Of a stretch of 64,000 bases of DNA, positions 8,710 to 17,682 are shown in pieces. This DNA comes from Paraburkholderia nodosa (GTDB lineage Bacteria > Pseudomonadota > Gammaproteobacteria > Burkholderiales > Burkholderiaceae). The DNA lies in contig NZ_MCNV01000034.1 in assembly GCF_001718195.1 (NCBI RefSeq), positions 1-64,000 of the forward strand, read 5' to 3'. Position 1 is the first letter of the stretch; each line of letters begins with the position of its first letter. The position numbers and the translations under genes were made by a program. The notes beneath the pieces were generated by a model. That model was not told the DNA's origin. It was given only the letters and a program-made list of their open reading frames with translations, and searched no databases.

Positions 8710-9327
8710 ATGAAACCGATTCTTGTGCTCTATTACAGCCGGCATGGCGCAACGCGCGAACTCGCGCGCGCCATCGCCCAGGGTATCGACAGTGTTCCCG
8801 GCGCCGAAGCGCGCGTGCGCACGGTGCCGCCCGTCTCGACGGTCTGCGAGGCCACCGCGCCCGACATCCCCGCCGACGGCCCGCCCTACGTCGAACTGCG
8901 CGACCTCGAAGAATGCGCGGGCCTCGCGCTCGGCTCGCCCACGCGCTTCGGCAACATGGCCGCGCCGCTCAAATACTTTCTCGACGGCACCACGCCGCAG
9001 TGGCTTTCGGGTGCGCTCGCGGGCAAGCCCGCTTGCGTGTTCACATCGACGGGCAGCCTGCACGGCGGCCAGGAGAGCACGCTGCTCTCGATGATGCTGC
9101 CGCTGCTCCATCACGGCATGCTGCTCGTGGGCATCCCCTACACGGAAAGCGCGCTCACGACCACGCAGGGCGGCGGCTCGCCCTACGGCGCCTCGCATCA
9201 CGCGCGCCAGGACGCGCGCGGCCACGGTTTGAGCGCCGATGAAAAGACGCTCGCGAGCGCGCTGGGCGTGCGGCTTGCGCGCGCGGCGCTCGCACTCGCC
9301 GTCACCGAGCAAGGCCAGCGGCTGTGA
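8710..9327 (+). CDS. wrbA: NAD(P)H:quinone oxidoreductase, type IV
   Basis: Two-electron reduction of quinones using NAD(P)H and FMN; a cytoplasmic flavodoxin-like enzyme protecting from redox-cycling quinones. The 205-residue protein shows the FMN phosphate loop YYSRHGATRELARAIAQG near residues 9-26, GSPTRFGNMAAPLKYFLDGT at about 77-96, and STGSLHGGQESTLLSMM at about 117-133, all WrbA signatures. Its stop overlaps the start of the DUF2069 gene by four bases, so the two form a coupled pair, an arrangement I also know from other Burkholderiales. Confidence 0.95.
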   Translation: MKPILVLYYSRHGATRELARAIAQGIDSVPGAEARVRTVPPVSTVCEATAPDIPADGPPYVELRDLEECAGLALGSPTRFGNMAAPLKYFLDGTTPQWLSGALAGKPACVFTSTGSLHGGQESTLLSMMLPLLHHGMLLVGIPYTESALTTTQGGGSPYGASHHARQDARGHGLSADEKTLASALGVRLARAALALAVTEQGQRL

Positions 9328-9752
9328 ATACCGGCGTGGACCGCGTCGCCGAGCCCATCGTCCAGCGTCGCGGCGCCGCGCTCGGCGCTTTTGCGATGCT
9401 CGCCGCGCTCACGCTGCTGTGCATTGCGTGGGAGTGGCGGCTCGCGCCGCTGCGCCCCGGCGGCAGCGCGCTCGTGCTCAAGGCCGTGCCGCTCGCCATC
9501 GCGCTGCCTGGCGTGCTGCGACGCAGGCTCTACACGCTGCAATGGGCGGCGATGCTCGTGCTGCTGTACTTCGCGGAAGGCATCGTGCGCGGCATGACCG
9601 ATCCCGCGCCCGGCAACCGGCTCGGCTGGGTGGAAGTCGCGCTGGCTCTTGGTTTTTTCGCGTGTGCGCTTGCCTATGTCGCGCCGTACAAGCGCGCGGC
9701 AAAGCGTGCCGCGAAGTCCGCCGCAAAGTCCGCTAAAAGCGAGTCGGCCTAA
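9324..9752 (+). CDS. DUF2069 membrane protein
   Basis: A 142-residue inner-membrane protein with about four hydrophobic helices (roughly 20-38, 45-62, 70-86 and 100-116) and no known function. Family-like parts are WEWRLAPLRPGGSALVLKAVPLAIALPGVL and the conserved YFAEGIVR. The tail is an unusual alternation of lysine and alanine (KRAAKRAAKSAAKSAAKSAK-like), expected to be a positively charged cytoplasmic end. Coupled to wrbA through an overlapping start (GTGA), which suggests a membrane partner for quinone metabolism, but that is inference. Confidence 0.85.
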   Translation: MNTGVDRVAEPIVQRRGAALGAFAMLAALTLLCIAWEWRLAPLRPGGSALVLKAVPLAIALPGVLRRRLYTLQWAAMLVLLYFAEGIVRGMTDPAPGNRLGWVEVALALGFFACALAYVAPYKRAAKRAAKSAAKSAKSESA

Positions 9753-9892
9753 GCGACGGCCTTCCACGCCGCGACCGCCTCGTCCACGAGCGCTGCGTGA
9801 AGGTTACCGCCGTGTCAAACTAAACGTTTGAGCCTCGCGACTTCATGACAATCGCGCCGCGAGCCAGCCCAGGCGCGTATATCCGAGACACC

Positions 9893-11329
9893 ATGACCGA
9901 CTCCGCCCCGACCGCCTGCCAAGCCTTTCTCGACGCCTGCGCCGCCGCCATCGGTGCGCAATACGTGCTGACCGACGCGCACGATACCGCGCCCTACCTC
10001 GCCGACTGGCGCCGCCGCTACCAGGGCGCGGCCGTCGCGGTGCTCTGCCCGGCCAATACGCAGGAAGTCGCCGCGATCGTGAAGCTCGCGCGCGAGCATC
10101 GCGTGGCGCTCGTGCCGCAAGGCGGCAACACCGGCCTCGCGGGCGGCGCCACGCCGGACGTGAGCGGCACCCAGGCCGTGCTGAGCCTGCGCCGCCTGAA
10201 CCGCGTGCGCGAAATCGATCCGCACAACAACACCATCACCGTCGAAGCCGGCGTGATCCTCGCCGAAGTCCAAGCGCGCGCAAAAGATGCGGGCCGCCTC
10301 TTCCCGCTCTCGCTCGCGGCCGAAGGCAGCTGCACGATCGGCGGCAATCTCTCGACCAACGCGGGCGGCACCGGCGTGCTGCGCTATGGCAATACGCGCG
10401 AGCTGTGTCTCGGCCTCGAAGTCGTCACGCCGCAAGGCGAGATCTGGGACGGTCTGCGCGGGCTGCGCAAGGACAACACCGGCTACGATCTGCGCGATCT
10501 CTTCATTGGCGCGGAAGGCACGCTCGGCATCATCACCGCCGCCGTCATGAAGCTGCATCCGCTGCCGGCCGCGCGCGTCACCGCGCTCGCCGCGCTCGGC
10601 TCGGCACATGCGGCGCTCGACTTCCTCGCGCTCGCGCAGCGCTACGCCGGGCCGCTGCTCACGGGCTTCGAGCTGATGTCGGACTTCTGCATGGCGCTCG
10701 TCGGCCGTCATTTCCCGCAACTGCGCTATCCGTTCGCGGAGCATCACGCGCAGGTCGTGCTGCTCGAACTGTCGGACAACGAAAGCGAAGAGCACGCGCG
10801 CGCCCTCTTCGAGCGGCTCATGGAAGAAGCGCTCGAACAAGGTCTCGTGGAAGACGCCGTGGTCGCGGAAAGCCTCGCGCAGTCGCAGGCGTTCTGGAAT
10901 ATCCGCGAGCACATTCCGCTCGCGCAGGCGCAGGAAGGGTTGAACATCAAGCACGATATCGGGGTGCCGATCTCGCGCATCGGCCATTTCATCGAGGAAA
11001 CCGACGCCGAAATCGCCCGCGCGGTGCCCGGCGCGCGCATGGTCACCTTCGGCCATCTCGGCGACGGCAATCTGCACTACAACGTGCAGGCGCCCGAAGG
11101 CGGCGACCCGAAGCGCTTCCTCGCCGAAAACGAGAAGACGCTGAACCGCATCGTCTACGACAGCGTGGATCGCCATCGCGGCACGATCAGTGCGGAACAC
11201 GGCCTCGGGCAGCTGAAGATCGACGAGAACATGCACTACAAGAGCGAGGTCGAACTCGCGCTGATGCGCGCGATCAAGACCGCGCTCGATCCGCTGAATC
11301 TGATGAATCCGGGGAAAGTGCTGCGCTGA
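9893..11329 (+). CDS. FAD-linked oxidase (D-2-hydroxyacid dehydrogenase type)
   Basis: A 478-residue flavoprotein of the GlcD/D-lactate dehydrogenase/D-2-hydroxyglutarate dehydrogenase group, oxidising a D-2-hydroxyacid and passing electrons to an acceptor such as cytochrome c or ETF. The FAD_binding_4 domain (about 45-225) has VPQGGNTGLAGGATPD and GSCTIGGNLSTNAGGTGVLRYGNTRE; the C-terminal cap (240-475) has the metal/substrate histidines in FGHLGDGNLHYNV and SAEHGLGQLK. The exact substrate is not decidable. I choose the ATG at 9893 (MTDSAPTACQAF); an in-frame ATG at 9845 would add 16 residues that look like leader DNA. Confidence 0.88.
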   Translation: MTDSAPTACQAFLDACAAAIGAQYVLTDAHDTAPYLADWRRRYQGAAVAVLCPANTQEVAAIVKLAREHRVALVPQGGNTGLAGGATPDVSGTQAVLSLRRLNRVREIDPHNNTITVEAGVILAEVQARAKDAGRLFPLSLAAEGSCTIGGNLSTNAGGTGVLRYGNTRELCLGLEVVTPQGEIWDGLRGLRKDNTGYDLRDLFIGAEGTLGIITAAVMKLHPLPAARVTALAALGSAHAALDFLALAQRYAGPLLTGFELMSDFCMALVGRHFPQLRYPFAEHHAQVVLLELSDNESEEHARALFERLMEEALEQGLVEDAVVAESLAQSQAFWNIREHIPLAQAQEGLNIKHDIGVPISRIGHFIEETDAEIARAVPGARMVTFGHLGDGNLHYNVQAPEGGDPKRFLAENEKTLNRIVYDSVDRHRGTISAEHGLGQLKIDENMHYKSEVELALMRAIKTALDPLNLMNPGKVLR

Positions 11330-11356
11330 ACGCGCGGGACGCAAGGAGCCGACATC

Positions 11357-12166
11357 GTGTTGAAGATCCGCGTGCTGTCCGACCTGCATCTGGAAAACGA
11401 CGAGCCCGACACGATCCCGCATGCGCAGGCCGATCTCGTCGTGCTCGCGGGTGACATCCACAATCACGGGCTGGGCTTGCGCTGGGCGGCGGAAACGTTC
11501 GATCCGCAGGTGCCGGTGGTGTACGTGCCCGGCAATCACGAGTACTACGACGGCGATCTCGGCGCGCTGGAAACGGCGATGCGCGACGCCGCCTCCACGC
11601 TCGACAACGTGCATTTCCTCAACGATGGCGTCTACGTCGATCCGGCGGGCCGCTTTCGGGTATTAGGCACGACGCTGTGGGCCGACTTCGCACTCTTCGG
11701 CGCCGACGACGCCGCGCGTGAAGCCGCCATAGCGGCAGCGATGCGCGTGATGCTGGATTTTCGCGGATTGATCCAGGTGTCCTGGCCGGACAGCCCGCAA
11801 GCAGGTGCCCGCGACTTCACGCCGGCCGACTCGCTCGCGCTCCACGCGCGTTCGCGCGCATGGCTCGAAGCGGAACTGGCGAAGCCCTTCGCGGGCGAGA
11901 CGATCGTCGTCACGCATCACGCGCCGCATAAAGGGAGTCTGGCGCCGCGCTACGCGGAGGATCTGGTGTCGGCGGGATTCGTGAGCGATCTCGGCGCGCT
12001 CGTGCGCGCGCCGGTCGCGCTATGGATACATGGCCACACGCATACGTGCTTCGACTACACGGTCAACGGCACCCGCGTGGTGTGCAATCCGCGCGGCTAT
12101 CGCGACCGCCGCACGGGGCGGCCGGAGAATCCGGCCTTTGCTTGGGACAAGGTGGTGGAGATCTAG
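11357..12166 (+). CDS. Calcineurin-like metallophosphoesterase
   Basis: A 269-residue cytoplasmic phosphoesterase with all five metal-binding blocks of the superfamily: SDLHLEND (residues 7-14), VLAGDIHNHG, VPGNHEYYDG, VTHHAPH and HGHTHTCFDY. The substrate is unknown; the family covers nucleotides, phosphoproteins and DNA. Translation starts at a GTG at 11357 with AAGGAG eight bases upstream. It follows the FAD-linked oxidase by 27 bases on the same strand and is probably cotranscribed, but no functional link is obvious. Confidence 0.9.
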   Translation: MLKIRVLSDLHLENDEPDTIPHAQADLVVLAGDIHNHGLGLRWAAETFDPQVPVVYVPGNHEYYDGDLGALETAMRDAASTLDNVHFLNDGVYVDPAGRFRVLGTTLWADFALFGADDAAREAAIAAAMRVMLDFRGLIQVSWPDSPQAGARDFTPADSLALHARSRAWLEAELAKPFAGETIVVTHHAPHKGSLAPRYAEDLVSAGFVSDLGALVRAPVALWIHGHTHTCFDYTVNGTRVVCNPRGYRDRRTGRPENPAFAWDKVVEI

Positions 12167-12184
12167 CGAGGCAAACCCGCGGCT

Positions 12185-12328
12185 TTAGTGCATGCGTGCG
12201 TCGTCGCGGCGCACGCGCAGCGTCGCGGGCTGGAGCTGCGCGCGGCGCATGCGCAGCAGATCGCGCGATGCCGCGATGCCGATCAGGCCCATCATCACGG
12301 CGATGCCGATCATCAGATGCGTATCCAT
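12185..12328 (-). CDS. Small membrane peptide, 47 residues, unknown
   Basis: A 47-residue open frame reading MDTHLMIGIAVMMGLIGIAA at its start: one hydrophobic helix (about residues 5-21) followed by a strongly basic, arginine-rich tail ending in RRDDARMH. This positive-inside layout is what a real single-pass membrane peptide looks like. A weak GGAAA lies about eight bases upstream of the ATG. It sits between the metallophosphoesterase and the LysR gene, on the LysR strand. I do not recognise the family; it could be chance, though hydrophobic-then-basic order and the starting codon support it. Confidence 0.5.
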   Translation of the reverse strand: MDTHLMIGIAVMMGLIGIAASRDLLRMRRAQLQPATLRVRRDDARMH

Positions 12329-12473
12329 TCGAGTTTCCGGTGTTGGCGTAAATTGGGTTGCGTGAAACAGTCCCGCTACCTTACCAAGCCACCGCGCCGC
12401 CGGGCGTAAGGAAGTGTTGCCATCTGCGCAAGCTGTAACAGGCTGTCACGGCCCGCGCGCCATTTGATTGCGC

Positions 12474-13412
12474 TCAGGTGCGCGCGAACTGGCGCAGCTC
12501 GTTGTGATCCCGAGCGAGTGTCGAAGGCATGCTCTCGCGCAGCAGCTCGACCCACGTGCGGATCTTCGCGTCGAGATACTGGCGCGACGGATAAACCGCA
12601 AAGACGTTCATCTCCTGCGACTTGTACTCCGGCAGGATCCATTGCAGCTCGCCGCTGCGCAGACCGCTGATCGCCGAATAGATCGGCAGCAGGCCCACGC
12701 CCATGCCCTCGCGCACGGCCACCGCCATCGCCTCCGCCACGTTCACCTGGAAGGTCGCCGGGCCGAGGTCGATCGTGGCCTCGCCTTCGGGGCCCGTGAA
12801 CTGCCACTGCGAGGTCGGGAACACGGGCGTCACCATCTGCAGGCAGGTGTGGTTCGCGAGATCCGCGGGCTTTTGCGGCACGCCGCGCTTTTCCAGATAC
12901 GCCGGTGAGGCAACCACGATGCTGAACGCGCTCGTCAGCCGCTGCGACACGAAACCGGAATCCGGCAGATCGGTCGCGACGACGAGGGCCACGTCGTAGC
13001 CCTCGTCGAGCAGGTCCGGCATGCGCTGGGCAAGCGTGAGTTCCACATGCACGTCCGGATAGCGCTGCTGATACTGCCCCACCGCCGGCACCACATAGTG
13101 CTGGCCGAAGCTCGTCATCGCGTGGACCTTGAGCTTTCCGGAGGGGCGCGCATGCGCGTCGCCGGCTTCCGCTTCGGCCTGATCCACGTAGGCGAGGATC
13201 TGCTCGCAGCGCTGCAGGTAGCGCTCACCCGCCTCGGTGAGCGCAATGCGGCGCGTCGTGCGGTTCAGCAGGCGCGTGCGCAGGTGCGCCTCCAGATCGG
13301 AAACCGCGCGCGAAGCGTAAGCCGTGGTCGTGTTCAGGTATTGCGCCGCGCCCGTGAAGCTGCCCGCCTCCACCACCCGGACGAATACACGCATGTTTTG
13401 AAGCGTATCCAT
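12474..13412 (-). CDS. LysR-family transcriptional regulator of the adjacent efflux operon
   Basis: A 312-residue regulator: N-terminal winged helix-turn-helix (MDTLQNMRVFVRVVEAGSFT, with NTTTAYASRAVSDLEAHLRTRLLNRTTRRIALTEAG-like recognition region, residues 1-60) and a periplasmic-binding-protein-like effector domain (about 90-300). It is transcribed away from the NodT-FUSC-DUF1656-HlyD operon, the usual place of the AaeR-type regulator of aromatic-acid efflux. It probably binds the interrupted palindrome in the 156-base gap and activates the operon in response to an aromatic or weak-acid effector; the effector is inferred from the operon type only. Confidence 0.9.
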   Translation of the reverse strand: MDTLQNMRVFVRVVEAGSFTGAAQYLNTTTAYASRAVSDLEAHLRTRLLNRTTRRIALTEAGERYLQRCEQILAYVDQAEAEAGDAHARPSGKLKVHAMTSFGQHYVVPAVGQYQQRYPDVHVELTLAQRMPDLLDEGYDVALVVATDLPDSGFVSQRLTSAFSIVVASPAYLEKRGVPQKPADLANHTCLQMVTPVFPTSQWQFTGPEGEATIDLGPATFQVNVAEAMAVAVREGMGVGLLPIYSAISGLRSGELQWILPEYKSQEMNVFAVYPSRQYLDAKIRTWVELLRESMPSTLARDHNELRQFART

Positions 13413-13432
13413 ACCAATCCTCTTTCTGACAC

Positions 13433-13453
13433 ACGAATTGTTTCATAATTCGT
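13433..13453. promoter_or_regulatory. Interrupted palindrome, probable LysR operator
   Basis: ACGAATT-N7-AATTCGT, a perfect inverted repeat with seven-base arms, 20 bases upstream of the LysR start and about 70 bases upstream of the efflux operon's -10. Placement between divergent genes is typical of a LysR-family binding site that both represses its own gene and activates the neighbour. Confidence 0.6.
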
Positions 13454-13501
13454 AAGATCGATTGTCTCACGTTTCGTAAAAATGCCTTGCATCCTTACCG
13501 G

Positions 13502-13530
13502 TTATTCATCAATCGCTCAAAAAATATAAT
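13502..13530 (+). promoter_or_regulatory. Promoter of the efflux operon
   Basis: A perfect -10 TATAAT at 13525-13530 with only a poor -35 (TTATTC at 13502-13507, 17-base spacing). A good -10 with a weak -35 fits a promoter that needs the divergent LysR activator. Confidence 0.55.
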
Positions 13531-13568
13531 GACACGCAGTGATTCATAGCCAAGATAAGGAGTAAATC

Positions 13569-15197
13569 GTGCAGTCTCCGGTACCGAAAGGACTAGCCGC
13601 ACTCACGGTTCTTACGTTCTCGTTGATAATCGCGGGCTGCGCCAGTACCGGGGGCATCGCACCGCAAGCGCAACAGGCGCAAGCCGCGCAACTCGACGCC
13701 GGATCGGCGATCCGCGCGGCCAACACCGACGCCGGCTGGCCCGCCAGCGACTGGTGGCGCGGCTATAACGACCCTCAGCTGAATGCCTGGATCGAAGCCT
13801 CCGTGGCCGGCAACCCCTCGCTTGCCGCCGCCCAGGCGCGTGTGCGCGAAGCGCGCTCGATGGTCGGCGTGGCCCAGGCCGGGCTCCTGCCGCAAATCAA
13901 CGGCAGCATGTCCATCCAGCGCCAGCAATGGTCCGACAACGTCTACTACGGGCCGGGCCAGCTCGCGGGTGCGAACACGTGGAACAACACAGCCACGCTC
14001 GGCCTGTCATATCACCTCGACCTCTGGGGCCAGGACAAGAACAATGCCGAGCGCGCGCTCGACGTAGCCCACGCCACCGCCGCCGACGCGCGCGCGGCGC
14101 AGCTCGAACTCGAAGTCAATGTCACGCGCACCTACATCGAGATGTCGATGAACTACGCGCTGCTCGACATCGCGAAGCAAACGCTCGGCCAGCAGCAACG
14201 CATTCTTGCGCTCGCGCAAAAGCGCCTGGCCGGCGGCATCGGCACGCAGCTCGAAGTGAGCCAGGCGCAAACGCCGCTGCCCGAATACGAACGCCAGATC
14301 GACGCGCTCGAAGAATCCATTGCGCTCGGCAAGAACCAACTCGCGGCGCTCGCGGGCAAGGGCCCGGGCGCCGGTGAAGCGATCGAGCGGCCTGCGCTCT
14401 CGCTCGCGGCGCCTGCAGGTCTGCCCTCGGCGTTGCCCGCCCAGTTGATCGGCTATCGCCCCGACGTGGTCGCGGCGCGCTGGCTCGTCGCCGCGCAGGC
14501 GCGCGGCATCGACGTCGCGAAGGCCGACTTCTATCCGAACGTGAACCTGCTCGTTTCGATGGGCGGCTACGCGGCGGCCGGCCCGCTGTTCCAGTTCCTC
14601 AAGTCGATGAGCGGCAGCTATGCGGGCGGCCCCGCGTTCTCGCTGCCGATCTTCGACGGCGGACGCCTGCGCGCGCAGCTCGGCGCGCAGTCCGCCGCGT
14701 ACGACATCGCCGTCGATCAGTACAACCAGACGATCGTCACCGCGCTCAAGGAAATCGCCGATCAGGTGGTGCGCATGCGCTCGCTCGCGACGCAGGAATA
14801 CGACGCACACCGCTCGGTCGCGGCCGCGCAGCGCAATTACGATCTCGCACAGGAAGGCTTCCGCCGCGGCCTGACCGACTATGTGAACGTGCTGATTGCG
14901 CAAACGCAGTTGCTGCGCGCCCAGGAAGGCGTCGCGCACATCCAGGCCGAGCGGCTGGCCGCCCATGCCACGCTCGTGGCGGCGCTGGGCGGCGGCATGA
15001 TCGACGCATCGAGCGATGCCGCAGCAAAGGGCCCAACCGAAGCCGAGCAACTGCCCGCGCACGGCAAGAAGACGCGCGACGTGCCGCTCATGCCCGCGGC
15101 GCTGCTCGCGCCGCATGGCTCGCATGCTTCGTCCGGCCCCGACGCCGCCGATGCGAGCGCATCGGGCAATGCCGGCGCAGCCGGCACGGCGCACTGA
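13569..15197 (+). CDS. NodT-family outer-membrane efflux lipoprotein
   Basis: Outer-membrane channel of a tripartite efflux pump. The 542-residue protein starts at GTG 13569 with AAGGAG upstream. It has a lipoprotein signal (hydrophobic stretch ending SLIIAGC, lipid cysteine at residue 24) and two outer-membrane efflux repeats (about 75-260 and 285-465), including the conserved WWRGYNDPQLNAWIEASVAGNPSLA-like start of the first. The last 60 residues are Ala/Ser/Gly/His-rich and probably disordered, longer than usual. First gene of a four-gene operon with the FUSC, DUF1656 and HlyD genes. It would complete the export path for the AaeAB-like inner-membrane part. Confidence 0.93.
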   Translation: MQSPVPKGLAALTVLTFSLIIAGCASTGGIAPQAQQAQAAQLDAGSAIRAANTDAGWPASDWWRGYNDPQLNAWIEASVAGNPSLAAAQARVREARSMVGVAQAGLLPQINGSMSIQRQQWSDNVYYGPGQLAGANTWNNTATLGLSYHLDLWGQDKNNAERALDVAHATAADARAAQLELEVNVTRTYIEMSMNYALLDIAKQTLGQQQRILALAQKRLAGGIGTQLEVSQAQTPLPEYERQIDALEESIALGKNQLAALAGKGPGAGEAIERPALSLAAPAGLPSALPAQLIGYRPDVVAARWLVAAQARGIDVAKADFYPNVNLLVSMGGYAAAGPLFQFLKSMSGSYAGGPAFSLPIFDGGRLRAQLGAQSAAYDIAVDQYNQTIVTALKEIADQVVRMRSLATQEYDAHRSVAAAQRNYDLAQEGFRRGLTDYVNVLIAQTQLLRAQEGVAHIQAERLAAHATLVAALGGGMIDASSDAAAKGPTEAEQLPAHGKKTRDVPLMPAALLAPHGSHASSGPDAADASASGNAGAAGTAH

Positions 15198-15208
15198 GGC
15201 AGACGACG

Positions 15209-17452
15209 ATGCAAGCGTCCACCTCCTCCCCTTCGCAGCCGGGCGGCCAAAGCCTCTACGCCGCGCTCGCCGACTGGGCGCGTACCGACGGCCTCGTGTG
15301 GATCTATCTCTTCAAGGCGATCGCCGCCGCGCTGCTCGCGCTCGGCATCGCCATGAAACTCGATCTGCCACAGCCGCGCACGGCCATGACCACCGTGTTC
15401 ATCGTGATGCAGCCGCAAAGCGGTCCCGTGTTCGCCAAGAGCTTTTACCGGCTTTGCGGCACGCTCGTGGGCCTCGTCGTGATGCTCGCGCTGATCGGCC
15501 TCTTCGCGCAGCAGCCGGAACTCTTCATCGTCTCGACGGCGCTGTGGGTCGGCCTGTGCACCGCGGGCGCCGCGCGCAACCGCAACTTCCGCTCGTACGG
15601 CTTCGTGCTCGCGGGCTACACGGCGGCGCTGATCGGCATTCCGGCCTCGCAGCATCCCGACGGCGCGTTCATGTCGGCGATGACGCGCGTGGGCGAAATC
15701 TCGATCGGCATCCTTTGCTCGGGCTTCGTCAGCGCCGTGGTGTTTCCGCAGTTTACGGGCGAGCTGCTGCGCTCGAACGTGCGGCGCCGCTTCTCGTCGT
15801 TCGTCGATTACGTTTCGGCGGCGCTTGCCGGGCGTGTCGATCGTTCGCATATCGAAGCGAGCAATGCGCGCTTCGTCGCCGACGTCGTGGGTCTCGAAGC
15901 GAACCGCAGCATGGCGGTGTTCGAGTCGCCCGACGCGCGCATGCGCTCGGGGCGCCTCGCGCGCCTGAACACCGAGTTCATGACGGTCTCCACGCGCTTT
16001 CACGCGCTGCATCAGTTGATGAACCGTCTGCGCGCGGACGGCTCCTCTGCCACCGTCGCTGCGCTCGAACCGTACTTCCGCGAGATCGCGCCGCTGTTCG
16101 CCAAAGCAGGCGAGCCTGTGCTCACGGCCGCCGACGCAACGCACGTCTCGCAGCAACTAGACGACTACCGCTCGGCGCTGCCGCGGCGCGTGCGCGCCAC
16201 GCGCGCGGAACTCGAAGCGCAAGGCGATGCGCGCCTGCTCGACTTCGACACCGCCACGGAGCTGTTCTACCGCTTCGTGCACGAGATGACCGAGTACACG
16301 GCCACCTACGCCTCGCTCGCCGTGGATACGCACTCGCGCGAGAAATGGATTTCGCGCTACGTGCCGAAGACCAACCTGATCGCAGCGGGCGTGGCAGGCC
16401 TGCGCGCCGCCGTCGTGATGACGCTGCTCGGCGCGTTCTGGATCGCCACCGCGTGGCCGAGCGGCACCAACCTCGTGCTCAATGCCGCCGCGACCTGCGC
16501 GCTCGCCTCGTCCGCGCCGCAGCCCTCGCGCATGGCGACGCAGATGGCGCTCGGCACCGTGCTCGCATCGGTCGTCGGCATGATTCTCACGTTCGGCGTG
16601 TTTCCGCACATCGACGGCTTCGTCATGCTGTGCGTCGCGCTCGCCCCCGCGCTCGCGTTCGGCGTGTTCCTCACGACGCGCCCGAAGTACGCGGGGTACG
16701 GCGTGGGCTACTGCATCTTCCTGTGCTTTCTCGCGGGGCCGGACAACGTCGTGCAGTACAACCCGAGCAGCTACATGAACGACGCGCTCGCGCTCATTGC
16801 GTCGATGGCGGTCTCGGCGCTGGCGTTCGCCGTGCTCCTGCCGCCTTCCACGCCGTGGCTGCGCCGGCGACTGCTGGCCGACTTGCGCGGCGGCGCCGTG
16901 CACGCTTGCCGCGCGCGCCTGAAGGGACTGCGCAACCGCTTCGAGAGCGGCGCGCGCGACCTGATGTTCCAGCTCTCGGCGATCGCCGGCAACGACGACG
17001 CGCAACGCCGCGACACGATGCGCTGGCTCTTCTCGACGCTCGAAGTGGGCAACGCCGCGCTCGATCTGCGCCACGAACTGGCCACGCTGCCCGCGCATCC
17101 GCAGTACGCACGGGGAACGGCGTGGCGCGTGGCGATCGACGCGACGCTCAAAGCCGTGAGCGCGCTCTTCGATCGCCCGGGCGAAGCGCGTTACCGCGAC
17201 GCGCTCGCCGCGACGGCTCGCGCGATCGACGCAAGCCAGGTCGTGCTGCAAGGCATGTGGCAACCCGAAGCGACGAGCGCCGCCGAGCGTGGCGACGCGC
17301 CGCGCGAAGAGCGCCACCAGCTGCAGCGCATCCAGAGTCATCTGCATTTCATCCGCACCGCGCTCATCGACCCGCAATCGCCGCTCGCGGCGTATGCGGG
17401 CAACGAAAGCGCGAACCCTGGCGCGAGCCAAGGAGCCAACCATGCCTCGTGA
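15209..17452 (+). CDS. FUSC-family (AaeB-like) efflux inner-membrane protein
   Basis: A 747-residue inner-membrane transporter of the fusaric-acid-resistance/AaeB family, thought to export aromatic carboxylic acids. Two hydrophobic blocks of about five to six helices each (about residues 25-185 and 395-545) flank soluble regions, the standard FUSC pattern; PRTAMTTVFIVMQPQSGPVFAKSFYRL-type sequence begins the first. It follows the channel gene by 11 bases and overlaps the DUF1656 gene by 11 bases, so all are translated from one mRNA. The substrate is unknown; p-hydroxybenzoate-like acids are known for AaeB. Confidence 0.93.
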   Translation: MQASTSSPSQPGGQSLYAALADWARTDGLVWIYLFKAIAAALLALGIAMKLDLPQPRTAMTTVFIVMQPQSGPVFAKSFYRLCGTLVGLVVMLALIGLFAQQPELFIVSTALWVGLCTAGAARNRNFRSYGFVLAGYTAALIGIPASQHPDGAFMSAMTRVGEISIGILCSGFVSAVVFPQFTGELLRSNVRRRFSSFVDYVSAALAGRVDRSHIEASNARFVADVVGLEANRSMAVFESPDARMRSGRLARLNTEFMTVSTRFHALHQLMNRLRADGSSATVAALEPYFREIAPLFAKAGEPVLTAADATHVSQQLDDYRSALPRRVRATRAELEAQGDARLLDFDTATELFYRFVHEMTEYTATYASLAVDTHSREKWISRYVPKTNLIAAGVAGLRAAVVMTLLGAFWIATAWPSGTNLVLNAAATCALASSAPQPSRMATQMALGTVLASVVGMILTFGVFPHIDGFVMLCVALAPALAFGVFLTTRPKYAGYGVGYCIFLCFLAGPDNVVQYNPSSYMNDALALIASMAVSALAFAVLLPPSTPWLRRRLLADLRGGAVHACRARLKGLRNRFESGARDLMFQLSAIAGNDDAQRRDTMRWLFSTLEVGNAALDLRHELATLPAHPQYARGTAWRVAIDATLKAVSALFDRPGEARYRDALAATARAIDASQVVLQGMWQPEATSAAERGDAPREERHQLQRIQSHLHFIRTALIDPQSPLAAYAGNESANPGASQGANHAS

Positions 17453-17642
17453 CGTCGCGTTTCTCGACGCCTATATCCCGGCGATCGTGCTGCTCTTCAT
17501 TCTGGGCGCGGCGATCACCTGGGTGCTCGATTCCGTACTGGCCCGAACCGGCCTCTACCGCGTCGTGTGGCACCCGTCCCTCTTTCGCGTGAGCCTGCTC
17601 GTGGTCGTGTGCTGCCTGCTCGGTCTCGCGGTCTATCACTAA
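17442..17642 (+). CDS. DUF1656 small membrane protein (AaeX-like)
   Basis: A 66-residue inner-membrane protein with two helices (about residues 8-28 and 46-64) separated by WVLDSVLARTGLYRVVWHPSLFR, the DUF1656 signature. E. coli AaeX has the same size and operon position. Its role in the pump is unknown. The ATG at 17442 lies inside the end of the FUSC gene and is preceded by AAGGAG, giving coupled translation. Longer in-frame starts upstream lie wholly inside the FUSC gene and are shadows. Confidence 0.9.
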   Translation: MPRDVAFLDAYIPAIVLLFILGAAITWVLDSVLARTGLYRVVWHPSLFRVSLLVVVCCLLGLAVYH

Positions 17643-17682
17643 ATGCGTCGCTGCATGCATCGCTGAACGGATCAACCGAATC

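Noticed and set aside
15016..17592. 858-codon plus-strand frame overlapping the FUSC gene
   Set aside because: It is the shifted shadow of the FUSC and channel genes and has an Arg-rich composition; FUSC in the other frame has clear membrane helices.
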